A stretch of 64,000 nt of DNA, from the NCBI GenBank assembly GCA_021846685.1, contig JAJZWL010000001.1, positions 73,018 through 137,017 of the forward strand, written 5' to 3'. Source of the stretch: a bacterium. Its GTDB lineage: Bacteria; Patescibacteria; Dojkabacteria; JAKAPS01; JAJZLI01. Each line of letters opens with the position of its first letter. Position 1 is the stretch's first letter. The translations under genes were made by a program, and so were the position numbers. Positions 37,001-43,251 of the stretch are shown one piece after another. The notes under the pieces are model-generated. The model worked only from the letters and a program-made list of their open reading frames with translations, was not told where the DNA came from and made no database searches.

Positions 37001-37074
37001 GCTTCTGTAGCTTAATTGGATAAAGCATCAGATTGCGGATCTGAAGAGTATAGGTTCGAATCCTATCAGAAGCA
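37001..37074 (+). tRNA. tRNA-Arg(GCG)
   Basis: 74 bases. The acceptor stem GCTTCTG pairs with CAGAAGC, discriminator A. The anticodon loop TTGCGGA is closed by TCAGA/TCTGA, giving anticodon GCG (CGC/CGU). The D loop has A20 after GG, an arginine identity element. Most bacteria use ACG (inosine) for this box, so a GCG anticodon is uncommon. No CCA is encoded. Confidence 0.92.
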
Positions 37075-37086
37075 AAGATAAATTAA

Positions 37087-37176
37087 GGAGAGATGCTGGA
37101 GTGGTTTATCAGGCTGTTCTCGAAAAACAGTATTCTTCTAAACAAAGGATCGTAAGTTCGAATCTTACTCTCTCCG
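37087..37176 (+). tRNA. tRNA-Ser(CGA)
   Basis: 90 bases. The acceptor stem GGAGAGA pairs with TCTCTCC, discriminator G. The anticodon loop CTCGAAA gives CGA (UCG). A long variable arm is present, and the T arm has AAGTTCGAATCTT. It is 12 bases after tRNA-Arg, so the two are likely one transcript. The DUF433/DUF5615 module follows 65 bases later. Confidence 0.95.
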
Positions 37177-37241
37177 ATTTTATTACTAAAGTTTAAATAA
37201 GATTTAATATATATATTCTATATGATGATAATGTATATCAT

Positions 37242-37496
37242 ATGAAAACTATGATTGTACAAGACAATAAGATACTTAATGGTAAACCTATTATAAAAGG
37301 CACTAGGATGTCTGTTGAAATAATATTAGAACTTTTGTCATCAGGATTAGAAATTAATGATATTCTTAAAGAATATGAATATTTAAATAGAACTCAAGTT
37401 TTGTCTGCTATATCATATGCATCAAATTTGATGAAGAAGGAAGATACATATATATTCAATAATCAGAAAAGTGTTATAAAGGAAATTCCTAATTGA
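37242..37496 (+). CDS. DUF433-family antitoxin
   Basis: 84 residues of the DUF433 family, small HTH proteins that pair with DUF5615 PIN-like toxins. Motifs are NGKPIIKGTRMSVEIILELL (about 14-33) and a second helix LNRTQVLSAISYA. It is first in a two-gene module directly behind tRNA-Ser(CGA). Its stop codon overlaps the beginning of the toxin coding sequence. Confidence 0.85.
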   Translation: MKTMIVQDNKILNGKPIIKGTRMSVEIILELLSSGLEINDILKEYEYLNRTQVLSAISYASNLMKKEDTYIFNNQKSVIKEIPN

Positions 37497-37764
37497 TGCA
37501 AATATTCCTAAATCTGTAATAGATTATTTAATAAATAATAATTTTGATGTTATTGATATTAAAAAGGTTAATATAACAATGTCAGATATAGATATTATTA
37601 AATTAGCTCAAAAAGAACAAAGAATAATCATCACATTAGATAAAGATTTTATAACTTTAATACAATATCCTAAATATCAAGTATCAACAATAGTTATAAG
37701 ATTAAAAATTTTAAAATCAGAGAATATTATTTCCTATTTAGATGAACTTTTTGTTGTCAAACCA

Positions 37765-38734
37765 TTAAGATTGAGAATGAAAATCCACAAAAACAGGAGA
37801 GTTTTCTATGGTCTTAATTGGTATCTTCATATAGGTTAATTTCTCTGGTTTTATGTTTAAAGGATTAACAGGTATTTTTACTTTTTTATGTTCTTTAAGG
37901 TAATTTTCAAGCTTTTGTAAAGGTGTCTTGTACTTATTTGTTGAATGAGGTCTTTGCGTATTGTAGAAGTATGCCCATTCTCTAAATATATCTTGTATAT
38001 TATCGTTAGAGAGTATAAATGATGCTAATCCTTCATATTTATCTGTTTTCCACGATCTTTCTATTACCCCATTGTGTTCTGGTGTATATGCCTTTGTGTA
38101 AGAAAGGAGTACATTTAATCCATGTGCTAGATCTCTGTATGATGATGCTTTGTAACAGGATCCATTATCCATGATTAAGGTTATTGGAAACGATATACAT
38201 GTTTTTACAAGTTGTCTTAGTATTGCCTCTGATGTAATTGATCCTGAGAATGTTGATACTTCTAGTGCTACTATTTCTCTATTGAATATATCTATGACCT
38301 TAAATGCATAAACCCAACCTTTATTTATCCATAGATGTGTGAAATCAGTTTGAAATATTGATCTTGGGATATCACATTGAATCTTTTTATGATTAAATTC
38401 ATATGTACCTTTTTCAGGTTTTCTTCCTATGATATTTTCTTCTTTCATGAAGTAATATACACCCCTATATGATATTGTTTGGCCTCGTACTTTTAGATAT
38501 GCTGTTATCATTAGATATCCCCATCCATACAACAAATCAAGCTCTTTTATTGCATTCTTATTCACATCAGGTAATTCTTCCCTTTTATTCTTTTTTTGAG
38601 AATAACCCTTTTTTTTGTAATATATTTTATTACAAGATATCCCTAAAAGTTTAATGATCTTTGTTATCCTTATTCCATTTACACAAACCTCTAATATATC
38701 ATCCCTAGTTACCTTCTTTACTAAATCTTTTTTT
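37765..38734 (-). CDS. IS3-family transposase OrfB (made by -1 frameshift)
   Basis: DDE integrase-type catalytic part of an IS3 transposase (rve domain). Catalytic residues are the Asp in FQTDFTHLW, the Asp in LIMDNGSCY, and the Glu in HNGVIERSWK, followed by the usual K-x6-Y-like helix. N-terminally the frame continues upstream past the nearest GTG (38565) without a stop to the A9 run at 38726-38734, so it is produced as an OrfAB fusion. The last three codons and stop lie outside the element's left end, in the interrupted toxin gene. Confidence 0.85.
37770..37772 (+). repeat. Target-site duplication, left copy (ATT)
   Basis: ATT adjoins the left end of the insertion element and is repeated at 39090-39092. 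Removing one copy with the element restores the toxin reading frame. Confidence 0.7.
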
Positions 38735-38999
38735 TTAACACTGATAGAGCAGTTTGAGATTCTGCAAGTGCAAGTTTAGTATCTTCTAGATCTTGTTTTA
38801 CCCTTACTAATTCTTGGTTATCAGACCTATCATCAGATAGTGCTTTATATGCATTGTTCAAAAACTTATCCTTAACCTTTAAAAAGTATGATACAGATAT
38901 ATCATATTTAGCAGAAATAGCTGAAAGAGATAATCTGTTACCTAAATGATCTAAAACCATGTTTGTTTTTTGTTCTGTTGTAAATTTTTTCATATTCAT
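38721..38999 (-). CDS. IS3-family transposase OrfA
   Basis: 92 residues: an HTH (TTEQKTNMVLDHLGNRLSLS) and a leucine-zipper-like C terminus (LVRVKQDLEDTKLALAESQ) that would dimerise the transposase. It ends in VLKKKI, where codons run over nine A residues; a -1 slip there leads into OrfB. It is preceded by a near-perfect Shine-Dalgarno sequence, unlike the host genes around it. Confidence 0.85.
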   Translation of the reverse strand: MNMKKFTTEQKTNMVLDHLGNRLSLSAISAKYDISVSYFLKVKDKFLNNAYKALSDDRSDNQELVRVKQDLEDTKLALAESQTALSVLKKKI

Positions 39000-39004
39000 A
39001 TTTT

Positions 39005-39015
39005 ATCACCTCCTT
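39005..39015 (-). promoter_or_regulatory. Strong Shine-Dalgarno of IS orfA
   Basis: Minus strand AAGGAGGTGAT ends five bases before the orfA ATG. It matches the standard anti-SD end of 16S rRNA over its whole length. Nearly all neighbouring host genes have none. Confidence 0.85.
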
Positions 39016-39089
39016 ATATATTTAATTGTAAAAGATCTAACGTTTGTGAATGAAAGTTTTAATTAAAAAACTCTCATTCACTTATTCTC

Positions 39090-39092
39090 ATT
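39090..39092 (+). repeat. Target-site duplication, right copy (ATT)
   Basis: Second ATT, adjoining the right end of the IS3 element. See the left copy. Confidence 0.7.
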
Positions 39093-39216
39093 TTACCTGT
39101 TGAAGTACATTTTTGAAAAACAAAATCAAAATTTATTAAATAATTCATTAACTATTATTAATAATGATCAAGCAGATTCTTTTGAATTTGAATAATATTT
39201 AGATTTTTAATAATAC

Positions 39217-39261
39217 AAAAAGTTCGAATATCGTCTACAGTCTCCCGATGGATGCGACAAC
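39217..39261 (+). repeat. tRNA-Ser 3'-end mimic, site B
   Basis: AAAAAGTTCGAATATCG, then TCTACAGTCTCCCGATGG, then ATGCGACAACAC. The core resembles sites F and G, and the downstream tag is identical to that of tRNA-Ser(GCT). It begins 22 bases after the reconstructed toxin stop and separates it from the AbiE module. Confidence 0.8.
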
Positions 39262-39285
39262 ACTTGAGAAAGTGACTGAATATAT

Positions 39286-39318
39286 TGTAGTTTCGAACTA
39301 AATAAGGTGTTCGATGAT
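39286..39318 (+). repeat. Degenerate site I next to site B
   Basis: TGTAGTTTCGAACTAAATAA, then GGTGTTCGATGAT. It resembles the D/E/H class in a decayed form. Only 24 bases separate it from site B, so the two may bound a lost cassette. Confidence 0.4.
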
Positions 39319-39410
39319 AGAATTTTGAAGCCTTTATATGCCCTTATATGACAATAAATCTATATTATAGGAGATTTTTGCTCGAACTCATACATATATT
39401 AAGATCGCCA

Positions 39411-39439
39411 TTGACTATTTCACAATGACCCCGTATAAT
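39411..39439 (+). promoter_or_regulatory. Promoter of second AbiE module
   Basis: TTGACT (39411-39416), 17-base spacer, TATAAT (39434-39439). The expected start point is about 39446, two or three bases before the ATG at 39449, so the message is effectively leaderless. The upstream ATG at 39425 would lie inside the promoter. Confidence 0.8.
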
Positions 39440-39448
39440 GGGGGTATT

Positions 39449-40048
39449 ATGAAACAGTTTAAAGATGTAGAGAGATTAGAATACTTTGACCTAAAGACTT
39501 TAAAGAACTTTGTACCACTAGAGAGTAAATCCTTGTATAAACTGGTAAATAGGAGAGTAAAAGATCTGACTTTTATACAATTGAAAAAAGGATTATACAC
39601 TACAAAAGCATTTATAGAAAATAATGATATGCTTTTATATAAAGAAAATATTGCAAATATTCTTAAAACTCCTTCATATATAAGCTTAGAGTATATGTTG
39701 TCAAAATACTCAATACTCACAGAAAGTGTATTCTCATTTACCTCTGTATCTACTAAGAAGACCAGAAGCTATATAAATACTTTAGGGACATATTCTTATA
39801 GAAATATCAAAGAAGATCTTTTTACAGGTTATGTAATAAGAAATAATATATATTATGCAACAAAGGCTAAATCGCTATTTGACTATATTTACTTTAAAAA
39901 AGAAGTATTAGAACTTGAGTCATTGAGATTAAACTTAGATGAATTTACTAAGTCAGATATAAAAGAATTTAAAATATATTGCAAGAAATCTTCACGTATG
40001 CTTAAAATATATAATTTATTATTGAAATATAAAAAAAATGTTTATTGA
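39449..40048 (+). CDS. AbiEi-like antitoxin (second module)
   Basis: 199 residues from the promoter-supported ATG. An N-terminal winged-helix-like part with LTFIQLKKGLYTTKAFIENN is followed by the AbiEi core (SYISLEYMLSKYSILTESVF and KSLFDYIYFKK). These proteins repress the operon and counter the AbiEii enzyme. The toxin start lies 11 bases inside its 3' end, so translation is coupled. It is the first gene of the cassette after site B. Confidence 0.75.
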   Translation: MKQFKDVERLEYFDLKTLKNFVPLESKSLYKLVNRRVKDLTFIQLKKGLYTTKAFIENNDMLLYKENIANILKTPSYISLEYMLSKYSILTESVFSFTSVSTKKTRSYINTLGTYSYRNIKEDLFTGYVIRNNIYYATKAKSLFDYIYFKKEVLELESLRLNLDEFTKSDIKEFKIYCKKSSRMLKIYNLLLKYKKNVY

Positions 40049-41039
40049 AAAACTAAAACAAATAGTAAAGATGAAAAGTATAAAAAATCCGGAACTTCTA
40101 AGGGTTATTTTGAAGATGGAGCTTATTGAATATGTTTTACAGTATATTTATACGTCAAAATACCGTAATTTAATATTTAAAGGGGGAACATGTTTAAATA
40201 TCTGTTATGATTTACCTAGACTTTCAGAAGATATAGATTTGGATTTTGTTAACGAGATAGATATAAGCTCATTAAGAGAAGATTTGATATCATATTTTAA
40301 AACTGAACTTGCATATGATAGGCTTTACGCCTCAGTAACAAATAATAATCAAACTATAACTTTAAAATTTCCTGTTCTTAGGGATTTAGGTTTAGCAAAT
40401 CAAAGCGAAAGTGATTTGTTATATATAAAACTTGATATACAAAAATCTCCATTCTTTAATATTACTACTGACTTAGTTCCGAGAAAAAACTATGTAATTA
40501 AAGCTTATTCTCTTCCTCTGTTATTTACTGGGAAAGTAAATGCCATTTTTACTAGAAATAAGTTAGTTGGAAAAGAAAATAAATTTGTACCAAAAGGAAG
40601 AGATTATTTTGATTTACTTTGGTTTCTACAAAAAGGAATAAGACCAGATATTTCAATGCTTGAACAGGAACTGAATATATCTTCAAATATTGAATTTAAA
40701 GTTCGTTTAGATCAAAGAGTAATCGGTATGTTTACTAAATATAAGGATGAAATAATAAACGACCTAAAGCCATTTATTGAAAACACCGACATTCTTAATC
40801 AATTTGTAGAATCATTTTTACCATTATATTTAAAATATTCATTAGAGATTTTTGATTATAGAGTTCCTGATGAAGTATCAAGGCGAAATTATTTAATTGA
40901 TGAGCTTAATTCTATTATAAAAGGGAAAAAGCTACAGGGCAAAGAAATTATGAAGGTTCTTAATGATATGGATACTTATAAGAAAGGTTCTAACAATCTA
41001 GATATTCTAGGAATATACAATTATTTAATATCTTTATAG
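40038..41039 (+). CDS. AbiEii-type nucleotidyltransferase toxin (second module)
   Basis: 333 residues, longer than the module at 25 kb. The active-site motifs are LIFKGGTCLNICYD (about 48-61) and PRLSEDIDLDF (about 63-73). KGRDYFDLLWFLQKG (about 190-204) matches the conserved C-terminal motif. A further 130 helical residues follow, absent from the first module. Related enzymes act on tRNA 3' ends in studied systems; the target here is unknown. Confidence 0.82.
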   Translation: MFIEKLKQIVKMKSIKNPELLRVILKMELIEYVLQYIYTSKYRNLIFKGGTCLNICYDLPRLSEDIDLDFVNEIDISSLREDLISYFKTELAYDRLYASVTNNNQTITLKFPVLRDLGLANQSESDLLYIKLDIQKSPFFNITTDLVPRKNYVIKAYSLPLLFTGKVNAIFTRNKLVGKENKFVPKGRDYFDLLWFLQKGIRPDISMLEQELNISSNIEFKVRLDQRVIGMFTKYKDEIINDLKPFIENTDILNQFVESFLPLYLKYSLEIFDYRVPDEVSRRNYLIDELNSIIKGKKLQGKEIMKVLNDMDTYKKGSNNLDILGIYNYLISL

Positions 41040-41122
41040 CTCCAGTAATAACTAATACTATTATTGGAATTTTATGGGTAATTATATTTAATAGATCTTT
41101 ACTTGCATTATACATATATATT

Positions 41123-41272
41123 TCAGTAATTATTATTTGTCTGATCTTTTATATAATAAAGAATATGAGTTTTACCAACTTGCCTTGCGCCATGCAAGAC
41201 TATTATATTACTGTCATTGATATAACGCATTATATCCTCCACAATGTCTCTTTCTATTACCTTTGTATTCAT
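41123..41272 (-). pseudogene. N-terminal fragment of an AAA/DUF4143-type ATPase
   Basis: About 49 residues with IIVLHGARQVGKTHILYYI, the Walker A region of the large ATP-binding proteins annotated as AAA_14/DUF4143 (usually about 400 residues). The frame ends soon after, with no Walker B or C-terminal domain. It is a truncated remnant on the strand opposite to its neighbours, between the AbiE module and site H. Confidence 0.65.
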
Positions 41273-41370
41273 AGTCACGACAATATTGTAATACTCTAAA
41301 ATTAGAGTCAATCTTGTTTTTAGAGTATTTTCTTAAGAGATTATTTATTATAGATTTTCATAAATTTTGC

Positions 41371-41417
41371 AATCCAACACAAAAATAGTTCAAAATAAGG
41401 CATATCACCTCAGATTT
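41371..41417 (+). repeat. tRNA-Ser 3'-end mimic, site H
   Basis: CCAACACAAAAATAGTTCAA, then AATAAGGCATATCACC, then TCAGATT. Over its first 30 bases it is nearly identical to site D on the other strand at 30.5 kb. The mini-hairpin is weakened by two changes. It is directly upstream of the Qng1 gene. Confidence 0.75.
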
Positions 41418-41455
41418 AATATGATGTATTGAATTTTTATTATATAATTAAAGAT

Positions 41456-42421
41456 ATGGATTCAATATTATCTCCAATAAAAAAAGTTTTACCATTAATG
41501 ACGAATGTTTTGATTGACGAAGAATCAATTTATAAATTTTCAATAAATATAGATAAATCATATCTTTTAAAATCTGAATATAATAAAGATACTTTGTTAG
41601 GCGAAAATTATGGAGAAGAAGAATATATAGCTTTTGTATTTGTATATAACAGTTTAAATTTTTCATACTGGGGATATCCTAAGTGGACTATAAATATACA
41701 AGGTAATAACTATGATGGAAGTGCAGCAATGATAAGAGCTATTAAGAGAGCAATCACAGAAGGACATAATATATTAAATTCCAAATTCCTTATAAATTTA
41801 ACAAAGAAACAATTAAGTGAAATATTTAGAGGAAATATAGAGATTCCCTTATTTAAAGAGAGATTAAAATTATTAAATATTCTTGGGGAATTGATAGAAA
41901 ATAAATATCAAGGTTCATTTAAAAAATTTATTGATGAGGCAAAATGGGATGCAGAGTTGATAGTAGAAAAATTATCAAAAGAACTACCAGATATATTTAA
42001 TGATACTAATATATATATAGGACAAAATATTAATTTTTATAAAAGAGCGCAATTAATACCAGCCCATTTATATGATTTATATAATTTAAATATTATAAAA
42101 TCTCCAATTTATAATATTGACAAATTAACAGCATTTGCTGATTATAAAGTTCCTCAATTAATGAGAAATTTAGGTATTATTAAATATTCATCTGATCTAT
42201 CTTATAAAATTGATAATCTAATAGAGATACCAGCAGGGAGTAATGACGAGATAGAAATCAGAATAGCTACTATTTGGGCAATTGAATTGTGTACAAGGCA
42301 AATTAAAAAATATATTCCTCAAGTTACTTCAACACAAGTACATGGAGTTTTTTGGTTTTCAGGACAAAAATCTAATATTGAAATTAAGCCATATCATCGT
42401 ACACGAACCATTTGGTATTAA
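41456..42421 (+). CDS. Queuosine 5'-phosphate N-glycosylase/hydrolase-like (Qng1, DUF2419)
   Basis: 321 residues matching the DUF2419/Qng1 family, which releases queuine from queuosine nucleotide for reuse in tRNA wobble modification. Family landmarks are FSYWGYPKWTINIQG (about 67-81), DGSAAMIRAIKRAITEG, IPLFKERLKLLNILGE, YKRAQLIPAHLYDLY, LTAFADYKVPQLMRNLGIIK (about 213-232) and EIEIRIATIWAIE. The length is close to eukaryotic and bacterial members. A TATAAT box (41443-41448) lies eight bases before the ATG. Salvage genes are rare in reduced CPR genomes, and this one is flanked by sites H and C like a cassette. Confidence 0.8.
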   Translation: MDSILSPIKKVLPLMTNVLIDEESIYKFSINIDKSYLLKSEYNKDTLLGENYGEEEYIAFVFVYNSLNFSYWGYPKWTINIQGNNYDGSAAMIRAIKRAITEGHNILNSKFLINLTKKQLSEIFRGNIEIPLFKERLKLLNILGELIENKYQGSFKKFIDEAKWDAELIVEKLSKELPDIFNDTNIYIGQNINFYKRAQLIPAHLYDLYNLNIIKSPIYNIDKLTAFADYKVPQLMRNLGIIKYSSDLSYKIDNLIEIPAGSNDEIEIRIATIWAIELCTRQIKKYIPQVTSTQVHGVFWFSGQKSNIEIKPYHRTRTIWY

Positions 42422-42422
42422 T

Positions 42423-42465
42423 AAAAGTTCGATTCTCTCTCTCCGATGGATCCGACAACCCCATT
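42423..42465 (+). repeat. tRNA-Ser 3'-end mimic, site C
   Basis: AAAAGTTCGATTCTCTCTCT, then CCGATGGATCCGACAACC. It is the closest copy of the real tRNA-Ser(GCT) 3' end: T loop with one change, the CT-repeat acceptor strand, and the downstream tag with one change. It begins two bases after the Qng1 stop. No 5' tRNA half exists upstream. Confidence 0.88.
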
Positions 42466-42578
42466 GCAAATGTCTATCAAATGTTGATACGTCGGGATGA
42501 TTTATCAGTTATATTAATTGATAATAATTTTGGATTACAAAAATAATGAGATTAAAATGTTCCGGTACTAATAGGTAC

Positions 42579-42606
42579 TTGACAGTACTTCTGAGTGTAG
42601 TATAAT
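42579..42606 (+). promoter_or_regulatory. Consensus promoter of second RelBE module
   Basis: TTGACA (42579-42584), 16-base spacer, TATAAT (42601-42606). Both hexamers are perfect, as for the relBE module behind tRNA-Ser(GCT). Confidence 0.8.
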
Positions 42607-42632
42607 ATAAATTATAGTTTAGAAACATTCAT

Positions 42633-42893
42633 ATGGCTACAACAATACAGGTAAAATTAACATTACCAAAAAAGATAAAGGATTATTATGATTCAAAAGC
42701 AGCAGAATTTGATATGCAAACTTCTACTTTCATAAAATATCTACTTATCAAGAATATTGAAGATGAGAGTATTCCAACATATCAAGCTTCTAAATATACA
42801 GAAAAATATATTACTAATGGGTTGCAAGAATATAAAACTGGAAAACTTAAAAAATTTACTAGTCATAAAGATTTTATTAAAACGGTATCTTAA
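42633..42893 (+). CDS. RelB/RHH-like antitoxin (second RelBE module)
   Basis: 86 residues: an N-terminal ribbon-helix-helix-like segment (TIQVKLTLPKKIKDYYDSKA, then MQTSTFIKYLLIKN) and a polar C-terminal tail that probably binds the toxin. It is the first gene after site C and starts 27 bases after a consensus promoter. No Shine-Dalgarno is visible. Confidence 0.75.
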   Translation: MATTIQVKLTLPKKIKDYYDSKAAEFDMQTSTFIKYLLIKNIEDESIPTYQASKYTEKYITNGLQEYKTGKLKKFTSHKDFIKTVS

Positions 42894-42895
42894 GG

Positions 42896-43168
42896 TTGAT
42901 AATAAACTATTCATCAAAATTTACTAATCAGTATAAAGAGCTTATAAAAACTAATAAGAAACTTACTCTCAAGGTTGATAAGAAGATAGGCTTTTTTATA
43001 AATAATCCTTATCATCCGTCATTAAGAACGCATAAAGTAAGTACAACTAAGGCGGGAGTAGCATTTTCATTTTGGGTGGCAGGAGATCTACGTATAATAT
43101 TTACATGGGTAGGAAAAAATGAAGTACTATTTTTGCTAATAGGAAATCATAAAGAAGTTTATAAGTAG
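42896..43168 (+). CDS. RelE-like toxin (second RelBE module)
   Basis: 90 residues of the RelE/HigB-like fold: INYSSKFTNQYKELIK at the start, LRTHKVSTTKAG in the core, and DLRIIFTWVGKNEVLFLLIG plus NHKEVY at the end. The only start directly after the antitoxin stop is TTG, separated by two bases. With no ATG nearby and the first strand beginning there, TTG is the likely start. It probably cleaves ribosome-bound mRNA. Confidence 0.78.
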   Translation: MIINYSSKFTNQYKELIKTNKKLTLKVDKKIGFFINNPYHPSLRTHKVSTTKAGVAFSFWVAGDLRIIFTWVGKNEVLFLLIGNHKEVYK

Positions 43169-43251
43169 AAGTAATTTTTAAATTAAATATAAAATTTTTT
43201 ATCTTTGGAATTTTGTTTAATCCTACAATCTTATATTGGGGGATATATTTA

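Larger units (their letters stand above)
37773..39089 (-). mobile_element. IS3-family insertion sequence (1317 bp)
   Basis: Bounded by GAGAAT and ATTCTC, short imperfect terminal inverted repeats with a further GAGAGTTTT in each end, and flanked by ATT duplications. It contains overlapping orfA and orfB transposase frames joined by a slippery A run. The outer T and A adjoining these ends would give the TG...CA termini typical of IS3 if counted as part of the element, but then the target duplication no longer matches. Both orf frames look intact, so it may still be active. Confidence 0.8.
37492..39195 (+). pseudogene. DUF5615 PIN-like toxin gene split by an IS3 element
   Basis: The N-terminal part (37492-37772) encodes LIDANIPKSVIDYLINNNFD and LDKDFITLIQ, the acidic motifs of DUF5615 Mut7-C/PIN-like nucleases. 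The C-terminal part resumes after the insertion (39093-39195) and encodes FYLLKYIFEKQNQNLLNNSL and a short tail to a TAA. Deleting the element plus one ATT repeat gives one continuous frame of about 127 codons, the family length. As it stands the first part runs 20 codons into the element. No ATG or GTG precedes the conserved KFLIDAN; the codon where relatives begin is AGG, with an ATT at 37492. A downstream ATG (37579) would drop the first catalytic Asp. Confidence 0.8.

Noticed and set aside
37579..37839. An 86-residue toxin starting at the ATG at 37579 and ending at 37839
   Set aside because: The conserved N terminus with the first Asp is encoded upstream, and the last 20 codons are read from the IS3 end, so this frame is an artefact of the insertion.
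37772..39090. IS boundaries at TG...CA (37772-39090)
   Set aside because: These ends would fit the IS3 rule, but then no target duplication exists; moving each end by one base gives ATT repeats and an exact in-frame target.
39425..39448. ATG at 39425 as start of the second AbiEi
   Set aside because: It lies between the -35 and -10 of a consensus promoter; the ATG at 39449 is just after the expected transcription start.
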